Counted from the first letter of the stretch, positions 6,408 to 12,284 are shown. The stretch is 12,284 bases of DNA from an uncultured bacterium (GCA_902782905.1 CACZPB010000251.1:1-12284); one strand, 5' to 3'. Numbers and translations are program-made. Notes: generated by a model from the letters alone, not told the origin.

Positions 6408-8255
6408 TTATTTTCCAAAAATGAATTCCAGTATTCTATCTTTCGCTTCTTCCGTTGCCTGATTTATATCATCTTTTTTCCAATAAGGTTTATTTGCATT
6501 CTTATACTTGCTGACAAGGTGCTGTGCTATTGGAAACGTACTATCGACATATCCTGTTTTATCTTCCAATCTTGTCGAAACCTTGGTTCTAAACCATTCA
6601 TTGCCTATACTTCTGTTAATTTTTGCTTCTAAAACTATTTTATTACCAATTTTGTTCACGATTCCGTTAAATTCTTCTTCACTTGCAATATCAGCATCTT
6701 TTCGAATTTCTTGGAGATTTTTTCCACTATCAGGCATTATATGCTCAATATCGTATTTTGCTCCTAAATTAAATTTAATATTATTATTTTCTGCGAACAA
6801 ATATTCATTCAGATATACTAAGCTATTTCTATCATAGGCCATAATTTCTTCTGTTAATACATCTTTATTCCAATTTTTCATTATATGTTGGTCAAAATCA
6901 GATTTAATTTTCTCTTCTGATACATCTGCATCAACTAAATCAACGTCTTCTCTGAACAAGAATGTTTTGAATTTTGTACTGGAATAACCTGTGTCTACTA
7001 ACTCTAATATTGTAAACAATCTCAACATACATTGGCATATAACTTTTATTCTATCTTCAGAAACCTCATTTTCATCAAATCTAGAAAAGTAACTTGCTAA
7101 AAATAATTTCGAGTTCTCATTAAATTTGGAAAGAACTTGTATAATAGGATAATCTGAAACTTTATTCCATATTTTAGCCAACCGTGTCATATTGCTACAT
7201 AATTCAACAGGTTCATTTAATAAATCTTTGTTTATCTCGGTGAAATATCTTCTCACACCTGGTGTCGTGACATTAACTGAATCTGTTTCTGTGATTATTT
7301 CTCTTCTTTTAGCTCTTTCACAATACATTTGTTGTAAAAGTATAGAGTCAATAGTTGCTATTTTAGCAGTCTTTAGTTCACCGATTTGCTTTAAGAAGTC
7401 TTCCCATCCATTTTTAAATTCATCTTTTTTATTTTGTGTCGTAGCATTTTTATACAATATCGCTGCGATGATATCAGAATCATAGAGAGGTAAGCCGTCT
7501 GCATTCAGCGAGTTAAACATCGTTATTGCTTGTTCCACTTGCCAACTTTTTATCACAATCACTTCACAACTATCGGTAAATATTTTAGCAATTTTGTTCA
7601 GTTGGCGTTCTTTCAAGTTTGATATCTTTTCGTAAAAATACTTAAAATTTCTAAAGAAATTTGTATATTTGTTATCCTTTTGTTTATATGGTATTTTTAT
7701 GACATTATTTTCTATCTCTTCATAATTTACTGCCTTTAAGATAGTTTTTAGTTCTAATTTATATAATTCATTTATTGATTGATTATCTAATATCGAAACT
7801 TTATTACATATTTCTCTATCTTGCTCTAACTTAGGAGTGTCCGTTATATCCTCTGTTTCTGCTTTATATAAAATCCCCATAATTCTTCTTCTACGTTCCT
7901 GAAGACCTCTATATAGTCCCTCTGATTCTTCATCCTTATTAGGTTCATTTAGTGCAGCATTGATTCTTATGAGCATTGCTTTTAGCAATAACAAAAATGT
8001 AGTCGTTCTTTGTTGACCATCTATTAATGCTAATTCTTCATCTTCTTTTTGACAATTTATAATGATTGTGCCAAAAAAATAGCTGTCTTTACTATCACTA
8101 TCTGCAAATTCCGTTATATCTTGCCACAACTTATCACAATTATCTATTCCCCAGGAATATGCTCTTTGATATTCAGGTATTGTAAAAATGGTATTCTCAT
8201 CTAATTTGAGATAATTGCCTATTTTCTTAAGCTCTGGGTCAATATTTTTTACCAT
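6408..8255 (-). CDS. DUF262/DUF1524 protein, GmrSD-type IV restriction-like endonuclease
   Basis: 615 residues. The N-terminal DUF262 (GmrS, ParB-like) domain shows IPEYQRAYSW (26-35) and IDGQQRTTT (78-86), the nucleotide-binding/hydrolysis motif. A long helical middle follows. The C-terminal DUF1524 (GmrD, HNH-like) domain shows IEHIMP (E504, H505) and NKIGNKIVLEAKINRSIGN (534-552) with a final GKNLQE-containing loop. Both catalytic motifs look intact. Fused GmrSD proteins cut modified DNA, classically glucosylated hydroxymethylcytosine phage DNA, in a nucleotide-dependent way; SspE and BrxU are related defence proteins. The substrate here cannot be read from the sequence. No dnd/ssp or BREX genes are in view, so it looks stand-alone. 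AAAGGA six bases before the ATG, a TTGACA-N17-TACGAT promoter upstream and a strong terminator downstream define a single-gene unit. Confidence 0.88.
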   Translation of the reverse strand: MVKNIDPELKKIGNYLKLDENTIFTIPEYQRAYSWGIDNCDKLWQDITEFADSDSKDSYFFGTIIINCQKEDEELALIDGQQRTTTFLLLLKAMLIRINAALNEPNKDEESEGLYRGLQERRRRIMGILYKAETEDITDTPKLEQDREICNKVSILDNQSINELYKLELKTILKAVNYEEIENNVIKIPYKQKDNKYTNFFRNFKYFYEKISNLKERQLNKIAKIFTDSCEVIVIKSWQVEQAITMFNSLNADGLPLYDSDIIAAILYKNATTQNKKDEFKNGWEDFLKQIGELKTAKIATIDSILLQQMYCERAKRREIITETDSVNVTTPGVRRYFTEINKDLLNEPVELCSNMTRLAKIWNKVSDYPIIQVLSKFNENSKLFLASYFSRFDENEVSEDRIKVICQCMLRLFTILELVDTGYSSTKFKTFLFREDVDLVDADVSEEKIKSDFDQHIMKNWNKDVLTEEIMAYDRNSLVYLNEYLFAENNNIKFNLGAKYDIEHIMPDSGKNLQEIRKDADIASEEEFNGIVNKIGNKIVLEAKINRSIGNEWFRTKVSTRLEDKTGYVDSTFPIAQHLVSKYKNANKPYWKKDDINQATEEAKDRILEFIFGK

Positions 8256-8289
8256 GGTAAATCCTTTCTTTTACGTATAGATTGTAGTT

Positions 8290-8318
8290 ATCGTATTTTT
8301 GTTATAACTTCTTGTCAA
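8290..8318 (-). promoter_or_regulatory. Promoter of the GmrSD-like gene
   Basis: A perfect TTGACA -35 box (8313-8318) is spaced 17 bases from TACGAT (8290-8295), pointing at the gene that starts at 8255. The predicted start lies about 30 bases before the ATG, leaving a short leader with the AAAGGA ribosome site. Confidence 0.65.
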
Positions 8319-8402
8319 TACAAATCTTTTCAAATGAATGTATTTAATAATAGATAATTGTCAGATTGTGGCATTACTGTTAACTTTTGCTGTTTTGGGC
8401 TC

Positions 8403-8430
8403 TTGAATATTGATTTTGTTGCGTTATAAT
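8403..8430 (+). promoter_or_regulatory. Promoter of the structured RNA-1
   Basis: TTGAAT (8403-8408), a 16-base spacer, then a perfect TATAAT (8425-8430) on the plus strand. Transcription would begin near 8437, about 25 bases before the first pseudoknot strand. It is divergent from the GmrSD-like promoter, the two lying about 85 bp apart. Confidence 0.68.
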
Positions 8431-8436
8431 AAGAAT

Positions 8437-8858
8437 AGATTTTATTACTCAGAGGGTGCACGGCTATCCGTTCAAAGTCCTAGAGCTAAAATCAAAATCC
8501 GAACACACTCTGATTCGTGACAGAGACCGTCTGTAGGATTATGGATAGCCACGGTCTGTAGAATTGCAGCGTGTTTATCCAGCAGATTATACCTAATCCC
8601 AGACAAAGTGTCGTAGACGCGGTCGGGATTAGGTAGGCTGGAAGTGGTTGTAGAATGCGGTCCGACAATCTTAATGTTAGAAATGGTCAACGAAACAGCT
8701 AACGCTTTCAGTCATTGCGGAGAGCCTCGGACTGTAGAATTGTGCAGCGTGGCTCTTCGAAGTAAAGTTGATTGAGAAAGGGGCTAGACCCCAATCAGTG
8801 TCTGTCAATCAGGTAACCGCCCATTAGTAAATTAATCTTGGGCGGCTTTATTTTGTTT
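8437..8858 (+). ncRNA. RNA-1: structured non-coding RNA of about 420 nt, unrecognised
   Basis: There is no credible coding frame here, but dense complementary pairing is bounded by a promoter and a terminator on the same strand. Main helices: GGCTATCC (8462-8469) pairs with GGATAGCC (8543-8550), which lies in the loop of hairpin GACCGT/ACGGTC (8525-8530, 8551-8556), giving a pseudoknot with no base between the two 3' strands. CTCTG/CAGAG (8508-8525) forms a hairpin inside that. CCAGC/GCTGG (8579-8583, 8637-8641) encloses CCTAATCCC-A-GAC/GTC-GGGATTAGG (8592-8633). ACGCT (8702-8706) can pair with AGCGT (8746-8750) inside hairpin AGAGCC/GGCTCT (8721-8726, 8751-8756), a second pseudoknot of the same design. 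GGGG/CCCC (8780-8792) lies near the end. A TGTAGAATT-like motif recurs four to five times. It lacks the conserved signatures I know for RNase P, tmRNA or 6S RNA. Its 3' end converges on the ATPase gene without overlap. Confidence 0.75.
8817..8858 (+). terminator. Rho-independent terminator of RNA-1
   Basis: CCGCCC (8817-8822) pairs with GGGCGG (8840-8845), with a possible inner ATTA/TAAT extension, followed by CTTTATTTTGTTT. The T-rich tract is only on the plus-strand side, so this ends RNA-1. It stops about ten bases short of the convergent ATPase gene's last codon. Confidence 0.75.
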
Positions 8859-8867
8859 CGCATTCTT

Positions 8868-9734
8868 TTATATCCCTCCGAATTCAAATTCTTTTTCATG
8901 TGACTTGAAAAAGTCATAATATGCCCGAACGTTTTTAAGCTCTGTCCACGGTTTCACCCGTGCTGGATTAGCATCAAAGTCATAAATCTTGGCATCTCGC
9001 AAAGAAAGCAAAAACGGAGAGTGTGTCGCTATAATAAACTGACAATCATAAAATCTGGCGCTTTCCTGTATAAATTGCAGCAATTCCTGTTGTTTTTCAG
9101 GAGATAAGCTGTTTTCTGGCTCATCAAGCAAATATAGGGCATCGCTATCTATTTTACTGGTAAAATACATAAATCCGCTTTCTCCGTTGGATTGTTCTGT
9201 GGCGTTTTGCATTAAAGTCTTTCTGATGAATTGGGACTTAGAGGCCTTCTTGACGTCCAGTGCGTGCTTAAACTCCTCATAATCGTCCACCGAGGTCAAC
9301 TTATGCTTGGCTAAATATTCGGGGTCATATTTTACTCCCTCATATTCTTTATACAAATCTAAGCGTTTACGTTCTATTCCATCATTCAAATATCTCAGAT
9401 TCATAGTGTAATCAAAGACATCATCGCTGGTGATTATTTTGCTTTTGCGGGGAATATTTTCTCCTTTGTAATAGCATTTTTTCAGATATTCATCAAAGAA
9501 ATTGCTTTTATTATAAAGGCTCTCTCGTTGCAGCATCAATTTCTCGGCAATAACGTTTAATGCCGTTGTTTTACCGCATCCGTTACCGCCATAGAAAATC
9601 GTTATCGAATTAAATTCAAGCTCACTAATTTCGTGTTTATTCAAAATACCATAAGGATAGAACGTGCTAAAACACGTCATTTTTGTATTAGCCCCTTCAT
9701 CTGGATTAAATTTAAATGATTCCAAATATATCAT
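8868..9734 (-). CDS. ABC/SMC-type AAA ATPase (COG3910-like predicted ATPase)
   Basis: 288 residues. Walker A is FYGGNGCGKTT (GGNGCGKT at 49-56), a signature-like QSNGES lies at 181-186, Walker B is LYLLDEPENSLS (201-211), and the switch histidine is in ATHSPFLL (H238). The domain is compact, with no membrane segments and only a short insert between Walker A and the signature (about 75-165), so it resembles the stand-alone predicted ATPases of the COG3910 type rather than a transporter or the long OLD/RecN proteins. Such ATPases often serve as the sensing or regulatory motor in defence cassettes, next to an effector. It is the last gene of the five-gene right operon, 14 bases after the 87-residue gene, with a poor ribosome site (AAGAGAA), so translation probably depends on coupling. 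RNA-1 is transcribed toward its 3' end. Confidence 0.82.
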   Translation of the reverse strand: MIYLESFKFNPDEGANTKMTCFSTFYPYGILNKHEISELEFNSITIFYGGNGCGKTTALNVIAEKLMLQRESLYNKSNFFDEYLKKCYYKGENIPRKSKIITSDDVFDYTMNLRYLNDGIERKRLDLYKEYEGVKYDPEYLAKHKLTSVDDYEEFKHALDVKKASKSQFIRKTLMQNATEQSNGESGFMYFTSKIDSDALYLLDEPENSLSPEKQQELLQFIQESARFYDCQFIIATHSPFLLSLRDAKIYDFDANPARVKPWTELKNVRAYYDFFKSHEKEFEFGGI

Positions 9735-9748
9735 ATTTTATTCTCTTG

Positions 9749-10012
9749 CTATACTTTTTCGCAGCCGGAAATGTCATCATCCTCATAATCCTCAGGATTA
9801 TATTTTTCATCTATTTCAATTATTTTATCATTTATTTCGTTTAAATCGGTAACCCCTGTGTTAAGAAAATCTAACAACTCTTGCCATTGTTCTTCTGTTT
9901 CAAGACAATAGATTGCTCCCCATATAAGGTCTTCATATGCGTTTAGTTCTTCCAAACGCTTTTTCAACTTCTTTTGTAACTCGTGCTTAGCGATTTGTTC
10001 TAATGTCTTCAT
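9749..10012 (-). CDS. Small acidic helical protein, unrecognised
   Basis: 87 residues. The N-terminal half is a charged amphipathic helix (HELQKKLKKRLEELNAYEDLI) with coiled-coil potential. The middle is helical with WQELLDFLNTG, and the tail is strongly acidic (EDYEDDD). No family is recognised. Its ATG overlaps the stop of the zinc-ribbon gene (ATGA, four bases shared), and the ATPase starts 14 bases after its stop, so it belongs to the operon. Size and position would suit an adaptor between the ATPase and the zinc-ribbon protein, but that is inference. Confidence 0.7.
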   Translation of the reverse strand: MKTLEQIAKHELQKKLKKRLEELNAYEDLIWGAIYCLETEEQWQELLDFLNTGVTDLNEINDKIIEIDEKYNPEDYEDDDISGCEKV

Positions 10013-10479
10013 TGTTCATCTTCCTCCTCGTCGTCTTCATCGTCTTCTTCAGAAGCAAAATAGTGCCTTATATCCCCGCTTATTCTATCATCGGCAAAAT
10101 CCATTTGGTCTTCTTTTACCAAAATGAATTGCGGAAAGCCTACCTCTAAAATAACATTCGGGTCAGTGTTAAAAAGGGCATCATATACATGATATCCCTC
10201 ATACGAACCAAGATATTTAATTCCCTCAAAACCGTTTTTCTTAGCAAATTCAAGAACTTCGTCGTCAGAAACCAACATTTTTGCTAAGTTTCCGCCGAAG
10301 TCTTTATGGCAATCACGGCAGCGGTAATCTGGGTCGCCGGGATACACAAGACAACCGGCGATGATAACTTCGCCGTTTTCAACTGCTTTTTGCAATTCTT
10401 CATCAAATACAGGCAAACCACGCAAATACTCGGCGATATGTTCACTTCCGCAATACGGGCATTTAATTTTCTTAGTCAT
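10009..10479 (-). CDS. Zinc-ribbon protein with acidic C-terminal tail
   Basis: 156 residues. It opens with CPYCGS (C7, C10), then GLPVFDEELQKAVENGEVIIAGC and DYRCRDCHKDFG (C54, C57). This four-cysteine ribbon with a G-x-P loop and a GC-rich middle strand is common in bacterial proteins of unknown function. A second small domain follows (about 65-135: EVLEFAKKNGFEGIKYLGSYEGYHVYDALF...FPQFILVK), and the last 14 residues are nearly all D or E. The acidic tail could mimic nucleic acid or bind a basic partner; that is a guess. AAAAGGA precedes the ATG at a normal distance. It lies 19 bases after the 270-residue gene and overlaps the next gene by four bases. Confidence 0.7.
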   Translation of the reverse strand: MTKKIKCPYCGSEHIAEYLRGLPVFDEELQKAVENGEVIIAGCLVYPGDPDYRCRDCHKDFGGNLAKMLVSDDEVLEFAKKNGFEGIKYLGSYEGYHVYDALFNTDPNVILEVGFPQFILVKEDQMDFADDRISGDIRHYFASEEDDEDDEEEDEQ

Positions 10480-10498
10480 TCTTTTTCCTTTTAGAAAT

Positions 10499-11311
10499 CT
10501 AAAGTGTTACTAAAAAAGTATCTATTCTGAAATTATCACGCTCTTCATCATAAATGGTTGAAAGCATATAATTGCACTTATGAAATGATGATATTGTGTT
10601 CAGAATGACATTTAAATCCGAAAGGGTTGCTTTCTTATTTGAAGTAATAATTACGATACATCTGTCTGACTTCTTTAATTCTTCACTCAATACACCTGAT
10701 TTTTCAACCGCTTCCTTGGTTGCTTCTTTAGCGAAATTAACTTGGATTGTTAAACTTTTGGCACTTTTCAGAAACTGGCGAATGTCATTGACTGATAAAT
10801 TAACCAACTTAATACTTGTACTTGAAAATAAATACCCCTCAACATTTCCAATTCGTTCCAAATTAAAACAGATACTACGACTATCCGTCCGTTTCTTCTC
10901 GTAATTATAAGCAGCGATTCTCAATCTGTTCATGAAATCATCATATTGAGAACGTTCAAATTCATATTGCAAATCAAATGGATTATCTTCATCTTCAAGT
11001 GGTCTAAAATTTTTCCACACAACACTGTCTTTATTACAAAGTACATTTACCAAGATGGAGTCGCAACCAGCTTCATCACAATAGCCACAAGAAACTAAAT
11101 ATGCTTCGTCTTCTCCATTTGATTGAGCGGAATCATTAAGCCAATTATATAACTCATACAATGGAAGATAATTGTAATCTCCATTATTTACAATATTTAG
11201 AAATTCTTTTCCGTTTATGATGATAACGGCTCTATCACCTGAGCGGTGATTCCCTTTAACATCTTTTTCAGGCTGTATTCTAAAATCTATTACATCATAT
11301 TGCTTTGCCAT
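10499..11311 (-). CDS. Two-domain protein: CGYC...GC domain plus FtsZ C-terminal-like domain
   Basis: 270 residues. The N-terminal part (about 10-125) has RAVIIINGKEF, a helix with LYELYNWLND, YLVSCGYCDEAGC (C75, C78, C83), then VVWKNF and FERSQYDDF. I know this order from many small uncharacterised bacterial proteins that carry CxCG-x(3)-GC, then V-x-W and F-x-x-x-Q-Y. The C-terminal part (about 185-270) follows the strand/helix order of the FtsZ C-terminal domain: AKEATKEAVEKSGVL, CIVIITSNKKATLSDLNVI, then NYMLSTIYDEERDNFRIDTFLVT, where FtsZ has a DEE-x-RV-TVIAT ending. No GTPase domain or GGGTG tubulin signature is present. If the match is right, the protein might meddle with FtsZ or form its own assembly. 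That is inference from pattern only. Its ATG is inside the end of the 53-residue upstream gene, with AGGAG nearby. Confidence 0.6.
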   Translation of the reverse strand: MAKQYDVIDFRIQPEKDVKGNHRSGDRAVIIINGKEFLNIVNNGDYNYLPLYELYNWLNDSAQSNGEDEAYLVSCGYCDEAGCDSILVNVLCNKDSVVWKNFRPLEDEDNPFDLQYEFERSQYDDFMNRLRIAAYNYEKKRTDSRSICFNLERIGNVEGYLFSSTSIKLVNLSVNDIRQFLKSAKSLTIQVNFAKEATKEAVEKSGVLSEELKKSDRCIVIITSNKKATLSDLNVILNTISSFHKCNYMLSTIYDEERDNFRIDTFLVTL

Positions 11312-11456
11312 TGCTATCTCCTAAATCGTTTGTGTTATCGGATGTATCTTTATCATTTTTATTATCATCGTTTGTTGTTGTACCATCTTTTGATTTGTCT
11401 TTAAAATAGTATAGTAAAGCGGCGATAAAAAGACCAATTTGGGAAGCAGAAACCAT
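11295..11456 (-). CDS. Small single-pass membrane-anchor-like peptide
   Basis: 53 residues, ATG at 11456, stop overlapping the start region of the 270-residue gene by 17 bases. Residues 6-18 (QIGLFIAALLYYF) form a short hydrophobic segment followed by basic FKDKSK, then a hydrophilic tail dominated by D, N, T and K. This looks like a small membrane peptide with a disordered cytoplasmic tail. The ribosome site is weak (AGGA 12 bases away), and low complexity makes chance coding possible. If real, it is the first gene of the right operon and would be translationally coupled to the next one. Confidence 0.45.
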   Translation of the reverse strand: MVSASQIGLFIAALLYYFKDKSKDGTTTNDDNKNDKDTSDNTNDLGDSNGKAI

Positions 11457-11469
11457 CGTATCATACAAT

Positions 11470-11672
11470 CCTATTCAAGAGTTATGAAAACATTTCGGCT
11501 GGGCGCCAACCAGCGTCGTTGCAGAATAACTCTGTCGGCAGGAAGCGACTCTCTGACCTACGAAATGCTTTCTTATTAAGCTTATAAGCTATAAACGGTA
11601 CACCAGACAACTTACCTGTTGGTGCCCGAGCGGCTGATGTTATGGAGGTAAGTTCCACATCAGCTCCTTACA
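11470..11672. ncRNA. RNA-2: structured leader or small RNA with two pseudoknots
   Basis: Long complementary arms interlock twice. Set one: GAGTTAT (11479-11485) with ATAACTC (11526-11532), and CATTTCG (11491-11497) with CGAAATG (11561-11567), with hairpin GCTGG/CCAGC (11498-11514) between. Set two: AACTTACCT (11609-11617) with AGGTAAGTT (11646-11654), and GCTGATGT (11633-11640) with ACATCAGC (11657-11664). Each set has the order A-B-A'-B', the pattern of an H-type pseudoknot. The strand is undecided. The promoter at 11678-11706 would make it the 5' leader of the minus-strand operon, but a 13-base motif at 11515-11527 matches RNA-1 (11 of 13) only when read on the plus strand. No coding frame competes. 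I do not recognise the fold. Confidence 0.6.
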
Positions 11673-11677
11673 AGATT

Positions 11678-11706
11678 ATAATATAATACCATAAAATCCT
11701 TGTCAA
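11678..11706 (-). promoter_or_regulatory. Promoter of the right operon, overlapped by an inverted repeat
   Basis: Perfect TTGACA (11701-11706), a 17-base spacer and TATTAT (11678-11683) on the minus strand, placing the start at about 11666-11672, right at the edge of RNA-2. An inverted repeat ACAAG-ATT (11670-11677) / AAT-C-CTTGT (11696-11703) brackets the promoter, covering the likely start on one side and the -35 box on the other. It could be an operator for the divergent WYL regulator; that is inference. Confidence 0.72.
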
Positions 11707-11798
11707 TCCGCTGTTTCTCTTGTGTTGTCACATTCTGACATCTTCTTTACCATTTATAAACATCGGGATAATATAATGTTCAAAAATGGAGGTTTGAT

Positions 11799-12284
11799 AT
11801 GTTTTACCAGAAAACGCAAAAGTTGCTTGAGATGTCGCTGTGGATGCAAAATGCCGAAAATGGCGTGTCTATTGCCGATATTATGCAAAAATTCAATGTT
11901 TCCAAGCGCACTGCTATCCGTATGAAGGATATGGTTAAGGAGCAGTTTCCGCAGATTAAAGAGATTAACGGAGCTCACAACACCAAACGTTGGTATATTC
12001 CGCAAGGCTCGCTCGGACAATATGTCGGCTTTTCGCTGGCTGAAATCAATGCGCTACAAAATGCTATCAAACTCATGAAAACCAAGATGCCGGAAGATGT
12101 AGCGGCGATTGAAACGGTTATGCACAAAATCAAGGCCTCTATGAGCAGCGAGGCGCTTAACCGGATTGAGCCGGATGCCGAGGCATTGCTTGAAGCAGAG
12201 GGTTATGCTTTGCGCCCGGGGCCGAAAATCAAAATTGACGATAAGTTTATGCAAAAGCTCCGCCATGCCGTGATTGCCTGCAAA
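11799..12284 (+). CDS. WYL-domain transcriptional regulator (YafY type), 3' end outside window
   Basis: 162 codons open to the right edge. An N-terminal winged helix-turn-helix (about 1-70) contains SIADIMQKFNVSKRTAIRMKDM and ends KRWYIP. A helical linker follows, beginning FSLAEINALQNAIKLM (about 80-95). Then come LEAEGYALRPGPKIKID and LRHAVIACK, which is the entry to the WYL domain in YafY-type regulators; the WYL motif itself is beyond the window. WYL regulators bind DNA as dimers and respond to nucleotide-like or nucleic-acid ligands, and several (BrxR, CapW) repress neighbouring defence operons. GGAGG lies six bases before the ATG. A TATAAT stands at 11772-11777 without a good -35, and TTTACC-N15-GATAAT is an alternative. 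GC content is clearly higher than in the island genes, so it may be the first chromosomal gene rather than part of the cassette. Confidence 0.85.
   Translation, partial: MFYQKTQKLLEMSLWMQNAENGVSIADIMQKFNVSKRTAIRMKDMVKEQFPQIKEINGAHNTKRWYIPQGSLGQYVGFSLAEINALQNAIKLMKTKMPEDVAAIETVMHKIKASMSSEALNRIEPDAEALLEAEGYALRPGPKIKIDDKFMQKLRHAVIACK

Noticed and set aside
8472..8690. A 72-codon minus-strand open frame within RNA-1
   Set aside because: No ribosome site, no recognisable protein pattern, and it is fully covered by the self-complementary helices of the RNA on the other strand. It is a by-product of the structure.
8437..8858. RNA-1 as RNase P RNA, tmRNA, 6S RNA, or a retron RNA
   Set aside because: I could not find the conserved RNase P or tmRNA end sequences, no peptide-tag frame or CCA-ended acceptor is present, and no reverse transcriptase gene is in the window.
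8437..8858. RNA-1 as a type III toxin-antitoxin RNA repeat array
   Set aside because: Those arrays are short near-identical tandem repeats of a few dozen bases beside an endoribonuclease toxin gene. Here the repeated motif is irregularly spaced and no ToxN-like gene is seen.
11579..11590. 12-bp palindrome AGCTTATAAGCT as a regulator site
   Set aside because: It sits within RNA-2 and may simply be a small hairpin there. A single AT-rich palindrome away from any promoter box is not enough evidence.
11754..12266. Two minus-strand open frames (70-88 codons) opposite the WYL gene
   Set aside because: They lie antisense to a clear helix-turn-helix/WYL coding sequence with a good ribosome site and show no family features.

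Overview
The window is AT-rich, with many stretches near 25-35% GC, and reads as an accessory, defence-type island in what is probably a low-GC alphaproteobacterium. The host guess rests on a DUF3768 gene, a DUF1737-like gene, and a WYL regulator with an RPGP linker of the kind I associate with alphaproteobacterial YafY-type proteins. The WYL gene at the right edge is clearly richer in GC (its 12181-12240 stretch is about 52%) than the nuclease genes (7681-7740 is about 23%), so an island boundary may lie near 11.7 kb.

Left block (1-2460, minus strand). A probable operon runs right to left: DUF3768 protein, a 50-residue DUF1737-like protein, a short FimB-like tyrosine recombinase, a small phage-like protein, then a CoiA-like nuclease. 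Four copies of an 11-bp sequence, arranged as two inverted pairs, lie beyond its 3' end, next to a promoter that reads out of the window.

Middle block (2583-8255) holds three nuclease-type genes on the minus strand. The first is a roughly 813-residue protein with nine zinc-ribbon repeats interrupted by a Vsr-like PD-(D/E)XK nuclease. The second is a stand-alone PD-(D/E)XK protein. The third is a DUF262/DUF1524 protein of the GmrSD type IV restriction kind with its own promoter and terminator. One small plus-strand gene sits between the first two.

Right block (8400-11710) is the most unusual part. A sigma70-type promoter at 11678-11706 drives a minus-strand operon: a 53-residue membrane-anchor-like peptide, a 270-residue protein that seems to join a CGYC...GC domain to an FtsZ C-terminal-like domain, a zinc-ribbon protein with an acidic tail, an 87-residue acidic protein, and an ABC/SMC-type ATPase. 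The operon is bracketed by two structured RNA regions. RNA-1 (about 8437-8858, plus strand) has its own promoter and terminator and at least two pseudoknots. RNA-2 (about 11470-11672) can form two long-range pseudoknots and shares an 11-of-13-nt motif with RNA-1. I recognise neither RNA. This RNA/ATPase/FtsZ-like cassette is my best candidate for an undescribed system, possibly a defence system; its function is inference.

The WYL regulator at 11799 is divergent from that operon and runs off the right edge. It could be the operon's repressor, or simply the first host gene outside the island.
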